Shown piece after piece: positions 43,513 to 54,939 of a stretch of DNA of 64,000 bases. A program made the translations under genes and the position numbers. The stretch comes from Petaurus breviceps papuanus (Eukaryota; Chordata; Mammalia; Diprotodontia; Petauridae): positions 16,988,742 to 17,052,741 of the forward strand of contig JAMXIF010000058.1 in assembly GCA_028583685.1 (NCBI GenBank). Reading direction: 5' to 3'. Below the pieces are notes generated by a model. The model saw only the letters and a list, made by a program, of their open reading frames with translations, did no database searches and was not told the DNA's origin. How positions within the stretch are numbered: position 1 is the stretch's first letter; each line of letters starts with the position of its first letter.

Positions 43513-44390
43513 CTTTAGTAAATATTAAGCGCCTTTTATTTGCAAGGCACTGTGCTAAGCACTGGGGATACAAAAAGAGGCAAAAAAGAGTCCCTGCCCT
43601 CAAAGAACTTATAAAGGGGAGGCAACAAGCAAACAGATATGTGCAAAATGACCTATATATAGGATAAATAGTAAATAATTAAGAGAGGAAAGATACAAGA
43701 ATTAAGAAGGGTTAGAAAAAGCTTCCTGTAAAAGATGGAGTTTTATTTGGGATTTAAAGGAATCCAAAAAAGCCAATAGGTAAAAATGAGTAAGGAAGTC
43801 ATTCAGAATGCAGAAGGAGGACATCCAGACAAAATACCCAGAGTTAAAAGATGGACTGTCTTGTTCCTAGAATAGCCAGAAGGCCATTGTCACTGGATTA
43901 AAGAGTAGGTGGCAGGGAATAAGGTGCAAGAAGAATGGAAAGTTAGGAGGTTAGGCCACAGAGGTCTTTGAATGCCAAACAGAGGATTTTGTATTTGATC
44001 TTGGAAGCCATAGGGAGCCACTGGATTGTATTGAGTAGGGGGGAAATGGTGACATGATCAGTCTCGTGCTTTAGGAAAATCACTTTGGTGGCAGAATGGA
44101 GGATGGATTGGAGGGGGGAGAGATTTGAGGCAGGCAGACCCACCAGCAGACTACTGCAATAATTGAGGTATGAGGTGATGAGGGGCTGGCACTAGAGTGG
44201 TGACAGTGTCAGAGGAGAGAAGGGGACATATTCAAGAGATGTCACAAAGGTGACATGGACAGACCTTCACAACAGCTTGGATATGGGGGGTGAGGGATAG
44301 TGAGGAATGCAGGATGACTTCTAGATTGCAAGCCTAAGCAACTAGGAAAATGGCTTTGCCCTCCAGAGTCATTGGAAACATTTGAGGGGT
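43513..44390 (-). mobile_element. L2-clade LINE, 3' end and ORF2 C-terminus, antisense
   Basis: The best preserved L2-type copy here. The plus strand shows the antisense tail (ATATTAAGCGCCTTTTATTT, GGCACTGTGCTAAGCACTGG) and then the antisense ORF2 end. The minus-strand frame 44143-43943 reads [20 protein letters not shown] and IQWLPMASKIKYKILCLAFK, the conserved C-terminal motif of L2/CR1 reverse transcriptases. 66 codons remain open; no catalytic domain is present in the piece. Confidence 0.9.
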
Positions 44391-44394
44391 GGGG

Positions 44395-44985
44395 AGAAGG
44401 GAGGCATTATTTGTTTATTTAATTATTTGTATATCTTGCATACCAAATCCATATCGAAGAAATTTGTTACAAAAATTATTTTTCCCATTCAGCCACTTCC
44501 CTTATCCTAAACGCACTAATTTTGTCTATACAGAAGCTTTTAGTTTTCAAGTAATTAAAGTTATCTATTTTATTATCTTTTGTAATTACCTCTATCTCTT
44601 GTTTTGTTAAGAATACATCTCCTAGCCATAGTTGTGAGAGGTCTTTGATAATTTATTTATGGTATAATGTTTAATAGTAAGGGTGCACATCTGTTTAGAA
44701 TGTTTTGTAGAACATAGTGTAAGGCGTTGGTCTAACCCTAATTTTTGCTAGACTGCTTTCCAGTTTTCTTAACAGTTTTTATCATATAAGTAATTTTTTT
44801 TCCCTAGGTAATTTATGTTTTCAACTTTTTTCAACACCCAGTAGTTATTGAGTTCTATTGTTTCTAAATCTCCCTTGTCTAGTCTGTTCAATTGATTTAA
44901 CTCTGTTTCTTAATCAATACCAGATGGTTTTCATGCCTGCTATTTTATAATGTAATTTAAAGGATGGGCATACTATTCTTTGGGC
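44395..44985 (-). mobile_element. L1-lineage LINE ORF2 fragment, antisense
   Basis: 'GTAATTAAAGTTATCTATTT', 'CCTCTATCTCTTGTTTTGTT', 'AAGGCGTTGGTCTAACCCTA', 'CTGCTTTCCAGTTTTCTTAA' and 'AATCAATACCAGATGGTTTT' follow the antisense L1 ORF2 C-terminal half. Confidence 0.75.
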
Positions 44986-45122
44986 AAATTTTTTAACTGA
45001 ATTGAACCTCAGTTTCCTCATACATAAAACAATATGACTACCATTTCGCTACCACTTCACAGAATTGTTGTTAGGAAAGGGTTTTGTAAACTTAAAAGTG
45101 CTATGTAAATAGTAGTTTTTTT
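44985..45122 (+). mobile_element. MIR SINE 3' half
   Basis: 'TGAACCTCAGTTTCCTCATA', 'CACTTCACAGAATTGTTGTT' and 'AAAAGTGCTATGTAAATAGT', sense MIR 3' half. Confidence 0.8.
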
Positions 45123-45124
45123 CT

Positions 45125-45605
45125 GATGTTTTAGTGGAAAACAAGTAATTCATCTGGTTAAGCCCCTGCTCTCAAAAAGGATTGAAATCTAAACCAATTC
45201 AGGGCTATAACTGGCAATTCCTCAGTTGGCTCAGAATGAATCTGAACCCAGATGCAAACTGGATTATTTTTAATGAAATGAAATTGTTTTATTTAGAAGA
45301 TGAGCTTGTTTGGAGATTAAAATTTCATTTTCTCTATTGACATGTGACCTCATTAGTGTAGATTTAAGTAAGTATTCAAGTAAATGGACTCAAGATATTT
45401 TTCATAGGTCTCTTGGCTTAGCAAGGTGGTTCATTTCTCCTAAAACTTAAGAGACATGGAATGTATTAAAATGTACAGTTATGCATTGTATAGGATTACA
45501 TACCATTACGGAATCTCTTTTGTCTTCCTCTAAGAAACTGTTGGACACAACCCAGTTATACCTGGGTAAATGCTATCAGGAGATAGAATTTGAAGTTCTT
45601 TGATT
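45125..45605. other. Unassigned intron sequence
   Basis: No repeat family or exon recognised. Confidence 0.4.
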
Positions 45606-45609
45606 GTCA

Positions 45610-45815
45610 TAATCCTCCAGCGTCAGAGGTAGAAGGGACTTCAGAGATCATCTAGAACTTGTTTTACAAGTGAAGAAATAGGATTGTAGAGTTTCAGTAT
45701 TTTACTAAGTCCCCTAGCTAATAAGTAGCAAAGCCATGCCTAGAACCAGAGACTCCCAGCTTTTAACTCTAGAATGTTTCTCACTCCACTGTGCTACCTG
45801 CTGCCATTCTCTGGT
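45610..45815 (-). mobile_element. MIR SINE, antisense
   Basis: 'GACTTCAGAGATCATCTAGA', 'ACTAAGTCCCCTAGCTAATA', 'AGAACCAGAGACTCCCAGC' and 'CACTCCACTGTGCTACCTGC', antisense MIR. Confidence 0.75.
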
Positions 45816-46010
45816 TTCCTAGAAAAGGGATTCTCAATCTTTTTTGAATTGTAATAACCACCCTCATCTTAATAATAACTACTTCTTGAAGTCCTTGGTA
45901 TCACATATGTGAATCTCACAGTGGTTTTCCTTAATTCTCTTATGTTTAAGCCCTACTTTGTTCTTATTATCTCCATACCTAAGAAAATTTATTACATTGA
46001 TATAGATTTA

Positions 46011-46072
46011 AAATACAAGTCTTGTGGGCCACAAAATTGTTAATTTTTCTATTTTTAGAAAAATAGTTCACC
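46011..46072 (+). repeat. Unnamed dispersed repeat, copy A
   Basis: 'AAGTCTTGTGGGCCACAAAA' and the AT-rich 30 bases after it recur with few changes at 46826-46888. Not recognised as MIR, L2, L1, CR1 or the SINEs here. Confidence 0.6.
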
Positions 46073-46825
46073 TTTTCTTTATTATTGAAGAAACGGGTTT
46101 TATCTTTTCAGGTCCCCAGGGACTTAAAAAACAGCATAAACTTGTATAGATTGCCCACTTAGACTGTCTAATACCATATTATTAACACCCATATTTATTC
46201 TAATACTGATTCATTTCTCCTTAGGATATACTCAATGTGGAGGGCAAAGGTGTCAGAGTTATAGGTCAGAAGGACACTAAGTTAAATGTATGGTAGTTTA
46301 GCTAGCACAGGACTTGTGTAATGGCAAGAGAAAGTAATCATTTTTCAAGACTTGAGAGGAAGACAAGTTGAATAATACAAACAGTATCAGTTCATGTATT
46401 TCCTCTCATCATCAAAAAATCTTTAAACCTCTCTCCACATGTAGGCCTCTTTGTGAATATTGTATCACAATAATTAACCAGACTGATTGAAAGGCACTGG
46501 GGTTTAAAAGAAGAAAAGGAAAATCCTAGACTATGTGTAGAAATCATCTGGAGGGTACTAACACAACTATGATCATCATTGTTTTAACATCTAAATGCTT
46601 CAAGATATAAAAATCTATCATTTTACACAGTTTGGGCACTCCTGTATTAGGATATTCTCCTCAGCAGGGGCTATGCCCCACCTGGTCATGAGCTTCTGTC
46701 CTTACATCCCTCAGTCCTCAGACAACAGATATACAGCTCATCCTGAGGCCTAGACTCGGGGCCTTTCCAGTTTAGCTTTGGCATCCACTGGAGGATTGCA
46801 TGACAATCAATTGATAACACTTTAT

Positions 46826-46888
46826 AATATGAGTCTTGTGGGCCACACAATTGTTAGTTTTTCTGTTTCTACAAAATTACTCAACCTG
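46826..46888 (+). repeat. Unnamed dispersed repeat, copy B
   Basis: 'GAGTCTTGTGGGCCACACAA' followed by TTGTTAGTTTTTCTGTTTCT, about 80% alike to copy A over 60 bases. Separated from it by 815 bp in the same orientation. Confidence 0.6.
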
Positions 46889-47024
46889 CCTTGAGTACTC
46901 AGGTCACCCCCACACCATGATGAGGCAGTCAAGTTAGACTGGGATATTAATAAAAAAAAAAAAACCTATGTTAAAAGTTGTTATGACCTGGAATATAATC
47001 TGAACATACCCGAGTCATAGGATT

Positions 47025-47195
47025 GATCAATCAGCAAACATTTACTAAGCACTTACTATGTACTGACGCACTATACTGAGCGTTGAGGGTACAGAGGAGC
47101 AAAACCGAAACAGTCACTGCCCTCAAGGAGCCTATATTCTCAAGGAGGAGACAATATGCATACATAAAAAGGCATATTCAAGATAGATACCAAGT
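47025..47195 (-). mobile_element. L2 LINE 3' end, antisense
   Basis: 'CAGCAAACATTTACTAAGCA', 'GTCACTGCCCTCAAGGAGCC' and 'TATATTCTCAAGGAGGAGAC', antisense L2 tail. Confidence 0.8.
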
Positions 47196-47199
47196 AGAT

Positions 47200-47415
47200 T
47201 TAGACCTGAAAAGGACTTTTTCATTTAGGCCATGCTTCTCCCACCCCCATCTCATTTTATTGATGAGTAACCTGGGGCCCTGTCCATGGTCTGACAATCA
47301 GTACTGAGCAGAGGCCCTATGGCAGAACCCAGTGTCTGACTGTCAGTACTAAACAGAGCTAGTGTTCAAGCCCAGGGTTTTGGATTCCAAAGGCAGCGCT
47401 ACTTCTACCTTTCAA
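47200..47415 (-). mobile_element. MIR/CORE-SINE, antisense, diverged with internal duplication
   Basis: 'TTTATTGATGAGTAACCTGG' then CAGTACTGAGCAGAGGCCCT, a second similar unit CAGTACTAAACAGAGCTAGT, and 'CAAGCCCAGGGTTTTGGATT'. The unit GTCTGAC(A/T)(A/G)TCAGTACT occurs twice about 46 bp apart. Confidence 0.55.
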
Positions 47416-47459
47416 GGCCAGCCATCTGAAATAACATCCCTGAACAGGTCTAGTGAGTA

Positions 47460-47795
47460 TGTATATCAAATCACCCATAACATTGTCAGGGGCCATTTCT
47501 AACCATCTTCTTCTTGTCCTTTAAATTAATTATTCCATCCTGAGAGTGTATAAGAGCTGTGATTTGACCTTTCCATTTGGGTGACCTTGTCGGGGTTAGA
47601 TAATTATATTGCAATATGTGACTGTGTTAACCTTGAATCCAAGGCCATTCCAGTTATTAACCTCACAAATTTGTTTCTGGAAGCTAAAAAAGCTGTTGTG
47701 TTATTTGGCCATTTAGCTGCCCTCTCTCTAAGTTCCTTTTTATGGGTATGCAAATTGGATAAACCATATCAATAAATTTGTTTAATATTCTCAAA
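47460..47795. promoter_or_regulatory. Candidate conserved non-coding element with octamer
   Basis: Repeat-free block with GTTAGATAATTATATTGCAA, GCCATTTAGCTGCCCTCTCT and a perfect POU octamer ATGCAAAT at 47748-47755. Inference from texture only. Confidence 0.35.
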
Positions 47796-48204
47796 GTGTT
47801 GTGAGGCCAAAAAAGCAAACTGAATGTTGCTGGATTTTTTTACCCATATTGAGAATTCTTGTTTAGTAATGAATGTAAATCATTTCCTGAAGCAATTATT
47901 CATGGTCAAGATTCTCTGTTTCTTAAATGTGTTTGTATGACCCTTAGATATGATTATTCCTAGGTTTTTATAAGTGCCTTATCTAAAAGAAGAATAAATA
48001 ATTGACTACATGTATTTTGCCTCAAGAGTCCATGCGGGAGGGGGGTGGGGTGGGGAAAGCAGGTAACAAGGAGGGAAATATTAACCATATGAATATTGAG
48101 GGGTTTTTTTTAATTTATTTTTTATATTAAGTTGACCATAATTAGTCACAACAGCAACAAAATGAATGTAGCATCAGCTTCCCCCATGGCAATACCTTCT
48201 GTCA

Positions 48205-48305
48205 CATAGCATCAATTAAGTTCAATTAAGCAAATATTAAATACCAACTGTGCACAAAGCACCACGCCAAGCACTGGGAATCTCAAATAAGGGGGAAGGA
48301 AAAAC
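48205..48305 (-). mobile_element. L2 LINE 3' end, antisense
   Basis: 'TTAAGCAAATATTAAATACC', 'AACTGTGCACAAAGCACC' and 'CCAAGCACTGGGAATCTC', antisense L2 tail. Confidence 0.75.
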
Positions 48306-48380
48306 TGTAAGATTCAGCCATGTGGACACATGTTTAAGAGGGAGGATGCTTTCATTGAATCACAGTATCCTAGAGCTGAA

Positions 48381-48645
48381 AAAAGGGCAACTGGGTGGCC
48401 CATTGGAGAGAGCACTGAGGCTGGAGTCAAGAAGACCCAAGTTTAAATCTAGCTTCAGACACTTATGAGCTGTGCGACCCTGGGCAAGTCACTTAACCCT
48501 GCTTGCCTCAATTTTCTTATCTGTAAAATGAGCTGGAGAAGGAAATCGCAAACCACTGCAGTATCTCTGCCAAGAAAACCCCCAAATGGGGTCACAGAGA
48601 GTCGAACATGATTGAAATGACTAAACAACAAAATGACCAGACTGA
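48381..48645 (+). mobile_element. Mar-1-type CORE-SINE
   Basis: Head 'GGGCAACTGGGTGGCCCATT', 'CTGGAGTCAAGAAGACCC', CORE 'GCGACCCTGGGCAAGTCACT' and 'CTTATCTGTAAAATGAGCTG', RTE-like tail 'CAAACCACTGCAGTATCTCT' and 'AAATGGGGTCACAGAGAGTC'. Confidence 0.92.
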
Positions 48646-48649
48646 ACAA

Positions 48650-49895
48650 ACGGGGCTGACAAGGACCTCATAGATCAACTGGTGTAACCCATACTTGCAC
48701 AAGAATCCCCTCTTATACAACCACCAGTGAATGATTATTTAGCCTTTGCTTAAAAACAGCAAGGGTGACCCCACCATCTCCTAATACAGTTCTTATGGAT
48801 GTTCCCAATTATTAGAATGCTTTTCCTTATATTGGGTTAAAATATGCCTCTCTGCAATTTTCTACGTGTTGTTCCTAGTTCTGTCTTCTGGGGCCAAGTA
48901 AAACAGATCTAATCCTTCTTTCAAATGATAGCCTTTCATGGAATTGAAGATAATGATCATCTTCACCCCCCCCCCCAAAGTTTTCCTCCAAATTTCTCCA
49001 GTTCCTGCAACCAATCCTCATGTCATCTGATGATCAACCAGGCTTCTCCCTTTGCTTCACTCTCTTTTTACCTTGTACTTTCCTTCAGATAGAAACACAT
49101 ATCTTATCTGGCTAGAACAGACTATAGCAGGTACAACAGGAATGCTCTCATTCTGTATGAATATATGAAATATATGGGGGGGAGAGGGCATTTGTTAAGT
49201 ATCTTATTAGGTACTTAATTAGGCACTGGAAATGCAAATGTCAAAGTGTTGAAAGTCTCTAACCTCAGGAAACTCACATTTCAATAGTTAGAGAAGACAG
49301 TATGGGGAAGTAGCATTCTGGGAGGGGGAAAGTAGCAATGGTGAGTGGAGCCACAGGGCTATCAGTTTTCATGCCATTTCCAGTGATACTCTCAGATGCA
49401 GTGGGTTACCTGAGTTTGTACTCACCCCTCAACGCAACTCAGCCTATGGCAGCATGGACTTACAGAGGTGGTTGATTAGACTCCCTTCTGGGCCTCTGGT
49501 GATGGAGGACACTGTGCCTTCTTTAATCTAAGCTAGAATGAGATTCACTTTTTTGGCTGATAGATCATACTGTTGACTTGTTATGAGTCCACTAAAACCT
49601 CTAGATGTCTTTTCATAAGGACCTATTGTCTAGTCACACCTCTCCTTTCTTGTACTTTTTAGGTTATTTGAACCCAAATGTTAGACTTAAATCATAGTGC
49701 TTATTGAATTGAATTTATAACTATTACATCTCATTGAATCCAACTCTTCATTCTAGGCTGTTAATTTACTTTATTTGGTTTGGCCTCACATGAACCTGTT
49801 GAGATTTCTTTGGATCCAAACTCTCATCCAGTACATTAGCTATCCTTCCCAACATTGTATGATCTGCACATTTGATAAACATGCCTTCCAAGCTA
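48650..49895 (-). mobile_element. CR1/L3 LINE, antisense, with nested L2 piece
   Basis: Antisense phrases in order: 'AATGCTTTTCCTTATATTGG', 'GGGCCAAGTAAAACAGATCT', 'TCCAGTTCCTGCAACCAATC', 'CATACTGTTGACTTGTTATG', 'AGTCCACTAAAACCTCTAGA', 'GATCTGCACATTTGATAAAC'. Together these cover the CR1/L3 C-terminal third. An antisense L2 tail (49185-49300) interrupts it. Confidence 0.85.
49185..49300 (-). mobile_element. L2 LINE 3' end, antisense, inside CR1/L3
   Basis: 'CATTTGTTAAGTATCTTATT', 'TTAGGCACTGGAAATGCAAA' and 'CCTCAGGAAACTCACATTTC', antisense L2 tail. Confidence 0.65.
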
Positions 49896-49939
49896 CTGTT
49901 TAAGACCCTGGACAACTTGGGACCAAATAATCTCTACAG

Positions 49940-50165
49940 TAGTCCTAGTAAGCTGTCATCCAACCTCAGATCGATACCTCTATGATAGGAAACTCCCCAC
50001 CTTAAAAGTTAGGTTCTTCCATGTCTGCACAGCTTTAATTTTTAGAAAGTTCTTCTTTTATGGTGCTGTAACTTTTACCTTTCAACCCACAGGTTCTTTG
50101 GAACTTATCTCAGGACTGTTTATCCTTAGCACTCTTGAATTCTATCTACAGTAGTGTAGGGTTAC
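49940..50165 (-). mobile_element. CR1/L3 LINE, second antisense fragment
   Basis: 'GCTGTCATCCAACCTCAGAT', 'GATAGGAAACTCCCCACCTT' and 'AGCTTTAATTTTTAGAAAGT' match the same antisense CR1/L3 region as at about 48720-48830, so this is a separate copy. Confidence 0.6.
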
Positions 50166-50169
50166 ATGA

Positions 50170-51190
50170 GAACCTTTTGATGGAAGCCTGTTCATTGCTT
50201 AGGGCTGTAAGGGATGCTGGGACATTTCCTGCTTAACTTCCTTCAATGAAAGGACTGTTCCTCATCTGCATGCATATTACTGTTCCATGTTCCATGGTCA
50301 TTGCTTAAGGATTGTCTCCAAGTCTGTATATCACAGATATATACAATGTGTAACATACAGTACTGATATCTTGTGAACTACCATTGTAAAAAGTCTACAT
50401 GATACCAGTTGTGGTGGCAACTCTTTAAAATTGAAGCCTAAGTCTATTTAATGATCATCCATCCATCTTGTAAGGGAGAATTCTCAATAACTCAGGCTCA
50501 GATACATATGTGTGGCCTTGAGAGAAAAGTGTCATTTCTAGTGACCAAGTTCTTAAATCATTTGTCTCTCCCCTCCAACAAAAATGATTGCACTGAAGGG
50601 TAGGAGGAAAGCTTTTGATTTAACACAAATTTTTGAGCATCCTGCTGACCTTTCTTCAGAAGTGTAAAGCGGTTTTTATCCTGCTGTGATCTTGGTTTAA
50701 GAATCACAACAAGAACTTCTGGGATTAAAAAGGAAACTTAAAAATTGGTGGGTTTCTGACTCCTACTAGCATGAAAAGTGAAAAAAATTAACATTAACAC
50801 CTCTTTCCCTTTGTTTTCTGTATAGTTGCCATGACTCTGTCCAATAGTCTACACCAGCTTCAAGGCTAAAACATACTGATTTAAAATGAGGGGAAACCTT
50901 CAAAGTCCCTTGTTTTGCCTTAGTGAGAAATGTTTCTTATCTTTTGCATCTTGAAACTATAGGCCTAGAGTAAAAAATGGACCAACGTGGATATCCCTTC
51001 GTGTCCTGCTAATGAATAGTTAGTTCATGGTCTACTGGAGGGTATCAAAGGCTTAAGTTCTCTTCATCACTATTGCTCTGGTTTATTATTGATCTGGGAG
51101 ATAAAATTTAGCTTCTTGGCTCTTCATTATTTTCTCTATTTAAATATGAGAAGAGTGTCAGTTACTGCTTATCAAGCATCTTGTCAAAGA
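50170..51190. other. Unassigned intron sequence
   Basis: No repeat family or exon recognised. Confidence 0.4.
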
Positions 51191-51192
51191 GA

Positions 51193-51308
<116 letters not shown>

Positions 51309-51379
51309 CTCAGTCTTTGTGAGACTAAGGAGACAGGAGAGTCATGTGGTATGAATGATTTCTCCTCTCCCATGGAACA

Positions 51380-52145
51380 ATAAGCATATTACTACTCTGC
51401 TCAACCATCAATTTCCAGTTCCATTGTTCAGCATCCTTCATTAGCTACCCCTTGCCTACAGGATTTGACACAAACTCATCAGCCTGACATTTGGGCCCTG
51501 ACATCATTCTAAACATCTCTCTCCCTCTCTCTCTCACTCACTCATACAAACACCCACAGGTTTCCCTCATGTATCCTATGGTCCAATTGAAGGAGAATAA
51601 TTTTTTGTTCTCTAATCATATTCAGTGTTTTCCTAGCACCGTGCCTTGACTTATGCCATTCCCTTGGAATGACACATCATCCTTATCTTTCCAAATTCTA
51701 CCCATCCTACAAATATTAAATATTGCTACCTCCATGAGATCTCTTCAAGCCTTCTTCACTTTGATGTAGTCTGTCTTCTATAACCCTGCCCCACCTCTAA
51801 CAGCTCAAAACCATTTTTTTCATCTTATTACAGTTATTTGTTTTAAGATTCTTATCATCTCTCTCCCACCCCCATTTAATCTACTATTTGTTTTTTGTTT
51901 GTTTTTAAGCTATTGGGGTTAAGTAACTTGCTCAAGGCTACATGGCCAGTTATTTCTGGGTGTGACACTGAGTGTCTGAGCCCTGGATTCGATCTCCAGG
52001 TCATCCCAACACTGAAGTCCATGCTCTTACTTGCTGAGCCACCTGGCTGCCCCCTCCTACCCCCATTTAAAGCTCCTTAAAGTCAGGACTTACACCTTCC
52101 ACAGTAGTTGATATAGTGCTTTGTATAAAATAAAGGATCAGTTAC
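51380..52145 (+). mobile_element. L2 LINE 3' part, split by a SINE
   Basis: 'AGCCTGACATTTGGGCCCTG', 'CACCGTGCCTTGACTTATGC', 'TACCTCCATGAGATCTCTTC' and, beyond the SINE, 'AAAGCTCCTTAAAGTCAGGA' and 'GTGCTTTGTATAAAATAAAG' follow the L2 3' region. Confidence 0.72.
51863..52070 (-). mobile_element. Short tRNA-headed SINE, antisense, with 17-bp target-site duplication
   Basis: Body about 51880-52053: T-rich tail, 'CTATTGGGGTTAAGTAACTT', 'GGCTACATGGCCAGTTATTT', 'GGATTCGATCTCCAGGTCAT' and head 'GAGCCACCTGGCTGCCCC'. The duplication CTCCCACCCCCATTTAA (51863-51879) and CTCCTACCCCCATTTAA (52054-52070) differs at one base. Confidence 0.9.
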
Positions 52146-53335
52146 CATGCATGAATTTGAATTTCTTGAGTGAAGACCTAAAGATGAGCGGTAACAATGA
52201 CCTAATTAATGGTGGTATGAAAACCTAAAGGTTGATGTTTGTATTTGGATTCCCTCTGCTAAAAAGTTCCTTGGAAGTGGTGGTATTATTGTGTTGTACC
52301 CCAAGTCTACCCACCTTCTGCAGGCTTACAAGGCTTACCCAGTGAGCTCTAATAGAGCTTTGGAGCAGTTGCCAATGCTCTAGTTAAAGCCTTATGAAGA
52401 ATTCAGGCTACATAGCTCCTGGCATTGAAGTTACTCTCTGGCAATAAATATGATGTTCTCCAGACTGATTATCTCACACCCCAAACTAAGAAACTGCCAG
52501 GGACCACTTGCAACTTTCCCAAGGAAATATGGCCAGCAGAAGCAGCATATTGTTTCCATCAAATCAAATTATGTTCATAAGAAAGAATGAGTGAAATGAG
52601 TGCCATTTGAGTGGTGACCAGTTGTTATTGTTCCTCTTTCTGGTACTAAAAAGATTTAGCTTTTATTAACTTCGACGCATTAGTCCCATTCAAGGTCTGC
52701 TGGAAGTCTTAACAGAAAATCGTTAAGTTGAGACAGGGCCTAATCAACTGGATTTTTTAAAAATTATTTTCTCTGAAAAGTACACATAACTGACACATTC
52801 AAAGGATGTGGTTATAATAGTCTAAGGGAAATAATGAAATATATAACTAAGAAATCCCTAGACTCCTACCTTATTCTTACTGAGTTAACTACCACCACAA
52901 TGGAAAAAACAAATTCACCGTGGTTCTAATTTTCTCTCCATTTAAAAATTTTACAGTAATTAGCAGTTTTATATTATTCATCACCAGATTGGCTCCCTCC
53001 ATGATAATTTAGGATTCTCATGTAGCCAACAAGAGAGGGGTCTTATGTTCTCTGATTCCTGGTAATATTCCTGGTCTTGGGGCAGGGGGTGGAGGGATGA
53101 AATTAGAACAAGACTCACAATGGCACCATGTTCCTGCTGGTTTTTCCTATTTAAATGCTCTTGGTTTATGGGGCTTGCTTTGGTTGGAATTTCACTTTGC
53201 CATCTTTTATGGAATGTGAAATGATGTCAGTTCCATCCAGCTGAGCATCTTTATGTATATGTCAGTGACTAGGTACCTTATAATCTTAAGTGTGCATGAT
53301 CAGACATCCCCTTTCACTTGTATTATTATTTGTAT
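52145..53335. other. Unassigned, repeat-poor intron
   Basis: No repeat family recognised. 52610-53260 is repeat-poor with A/T-rich words (CATTAGTCCCATTC, TAATTAGCAG, GATAATTTAG) and could hold conserved sequence, but nothing decisive is visible. Confidence 0.4.
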
Positions 53336-53339
53336 TACT

Positions 53340-53415
53340 CAGACTGGTTAATAGCTTACATTTTTGTAGTTCTTCAAGGATTATAAAGCCTTTTTCAGTC
53401 CAGGTATTTCTTAAG
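53340..53415 (-). mobile_element. MIR/CORE-SINE 3' fragment, antisense
   Basis: 'ATAGCTTACATTTTTGTAGT' and 'TCTTCAAGGATTATAAAGCC' resemble the antisense MIR 3' end. Weak. Confidence 0.45.
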
Positions 53416-53934
53416 CACTTTATTCCTCATAAAATACTTCTTCTCACCAATCTTAGCTATTGACAAGTATTTCATGCACTAAGATTGCATGTGTACCTTC
53501 CCATATCTGTTCTTTTCCCATTTCATAACCTCATGAAGCTCATTCTATAGAAATCTCCCTTTAGCATAGAAAAAATTCCATGAAGGAATTAAGAAGGCAT
53601 AGAAATGTTCTATAGGGTATAAATATCTTTTCCATAAAATGCATACCTTCTACTGCTCACTAATCTAATATCCCCCATTTTTGTTCACAGAGATAATTAA
53701 TCTCAGAATATTGTAATGATTGATTGTTCTTCAACTACCCCACCATTGAATCCCTGGTAATGTCATAAGCACTTTCTCTTATTCGGTTAAGAAAATCTAA
53801 CATTTAAAAATCTGAGTTTTCAAATAGATCATATAAGGAATTGCCTTATAAAAGAATTTTTCAATTTATAAAAAATTATAATAGGTTTATTTTTGTTGTT
53901 AAATCATCTTTATTCAACAAATGTCTTTTTTCAC

Positions 53935-54010
53935 TTGTTCAGTTGATTCAATAAATATTTATTAAGTACCTATTATGTGTCAAACTCTTTGCTAAGCACT
54001 GGTTTAAACT
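53935..54010 (-). mobile_element. L2 LINE 3' end, antisense
   Basis: 'TCAATAAATATTTATTAAGT', 'ACCTATTATGTGTCAAAC' and 'TTTGCTAAGCACTGG', antisense L2 tail. Together with 54240-54770 it may be one copy. Confidence 0.8.
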
Positions 54011-54239
54011 TTTTTTAATCATTGCAGCCTCTCAGTGGACACTCTCCTTTAGGAGAATATTCACTAAGAATATTAGTTAAGCAAAATAAACCAGCATATC
54101 AACCATGCCTGAAAACATGCCTCATTCAGTCCTTGTCGTCCACCCTTCTTCTGCCAAAAGGAGGATAGTATATTTCATTCAGTCCTCTGAAATTAAAATT
54201 GTTCATGACATTTATTAGTTCTTATCTTTAAAAGTTTTC

Positions 54240-54770
54240 CTTTACATTATTTTGGCTATTGTGTAAGTTCAATAAGTCAGCACCTGTAGGAAAGAAAGGC
54301 ACTAGTAATTGTGGGGATCAGGAAGGGATTTATATAGAAGATGGTCCTTGCACCATGTCTTCAAGGAAGAGACAGACTCTATTAAACCTAGATGAGAAAG
54401 GAGTATATTTTGTGCATGTGGAGGAGCAAATGCAGAGGCATGGAGGCAGGAGATGGAGTGTTTTGTGTAAGGAACAGAGAGAAGGCCAGTTTGACTGGAT
54501 TCCAGAGTATAGGAGGGGGAGGAATGTCCAGTTAGCTCTAGAAAGGTAGTTGAGGCCCAGTGGCATAGAACTGTAAAAGCTAAACAATAGAGTTTATATT
54601 TCATCCTAGAGTTAATAGAAAGCCACTGTATTTGATTGAGTAGGTAGGTTACATGATCATAAGATGCTAAAGAAAAAAATTTGGTGGCTGTTTGTAGGGT
54701 GGACTGGAATAGGGGAAGACTTGAAGTATACAGTTTTAAATAAGTCCAATTGGCAATTTATGATGCAGTG
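54240..54770 (-). mobile_element. L2-clade LINE, ORF2 C-terminus, antisense
   Basis: 'CTTGCACCATGTCTTCAAGG', 'GCCAGTTTGACTGGATTCCA', 'CATCCTAGAGTTAATAGAAA' and 'GCCACTGTATTTGATTGAGT' are antisense ORF2. A minus-strand frame near 54604-54570 reads KYKLYCLAF, the same C-terminal motif as at 43943-44143. Confidence 0.85.
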
Positions 54771-54787
54771 CTGAAGATCAGGGGAGA

Positions 54788-54810
54788 TATACATACATAC
54801 ATACATACAT
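54788..54810. repeat. (CATA)n microsatellite
   Basis: Five to six CATA units followed by an imperfect inverted part (CATGTGTTTCATGTATG). Confidence 0.9.
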
Positions 54811-54939
54811 GTGTTTCATGTATGTTTTATATGTGTAAGGGCAGGAATATGGGTTTGGAGGTGGGGGTGAGCTACATAGAAATCTTAAACTGATGGGAGC
54901 TGATGAGATTATGACGAAAGAGTGTAGAAGTAAATTGCT

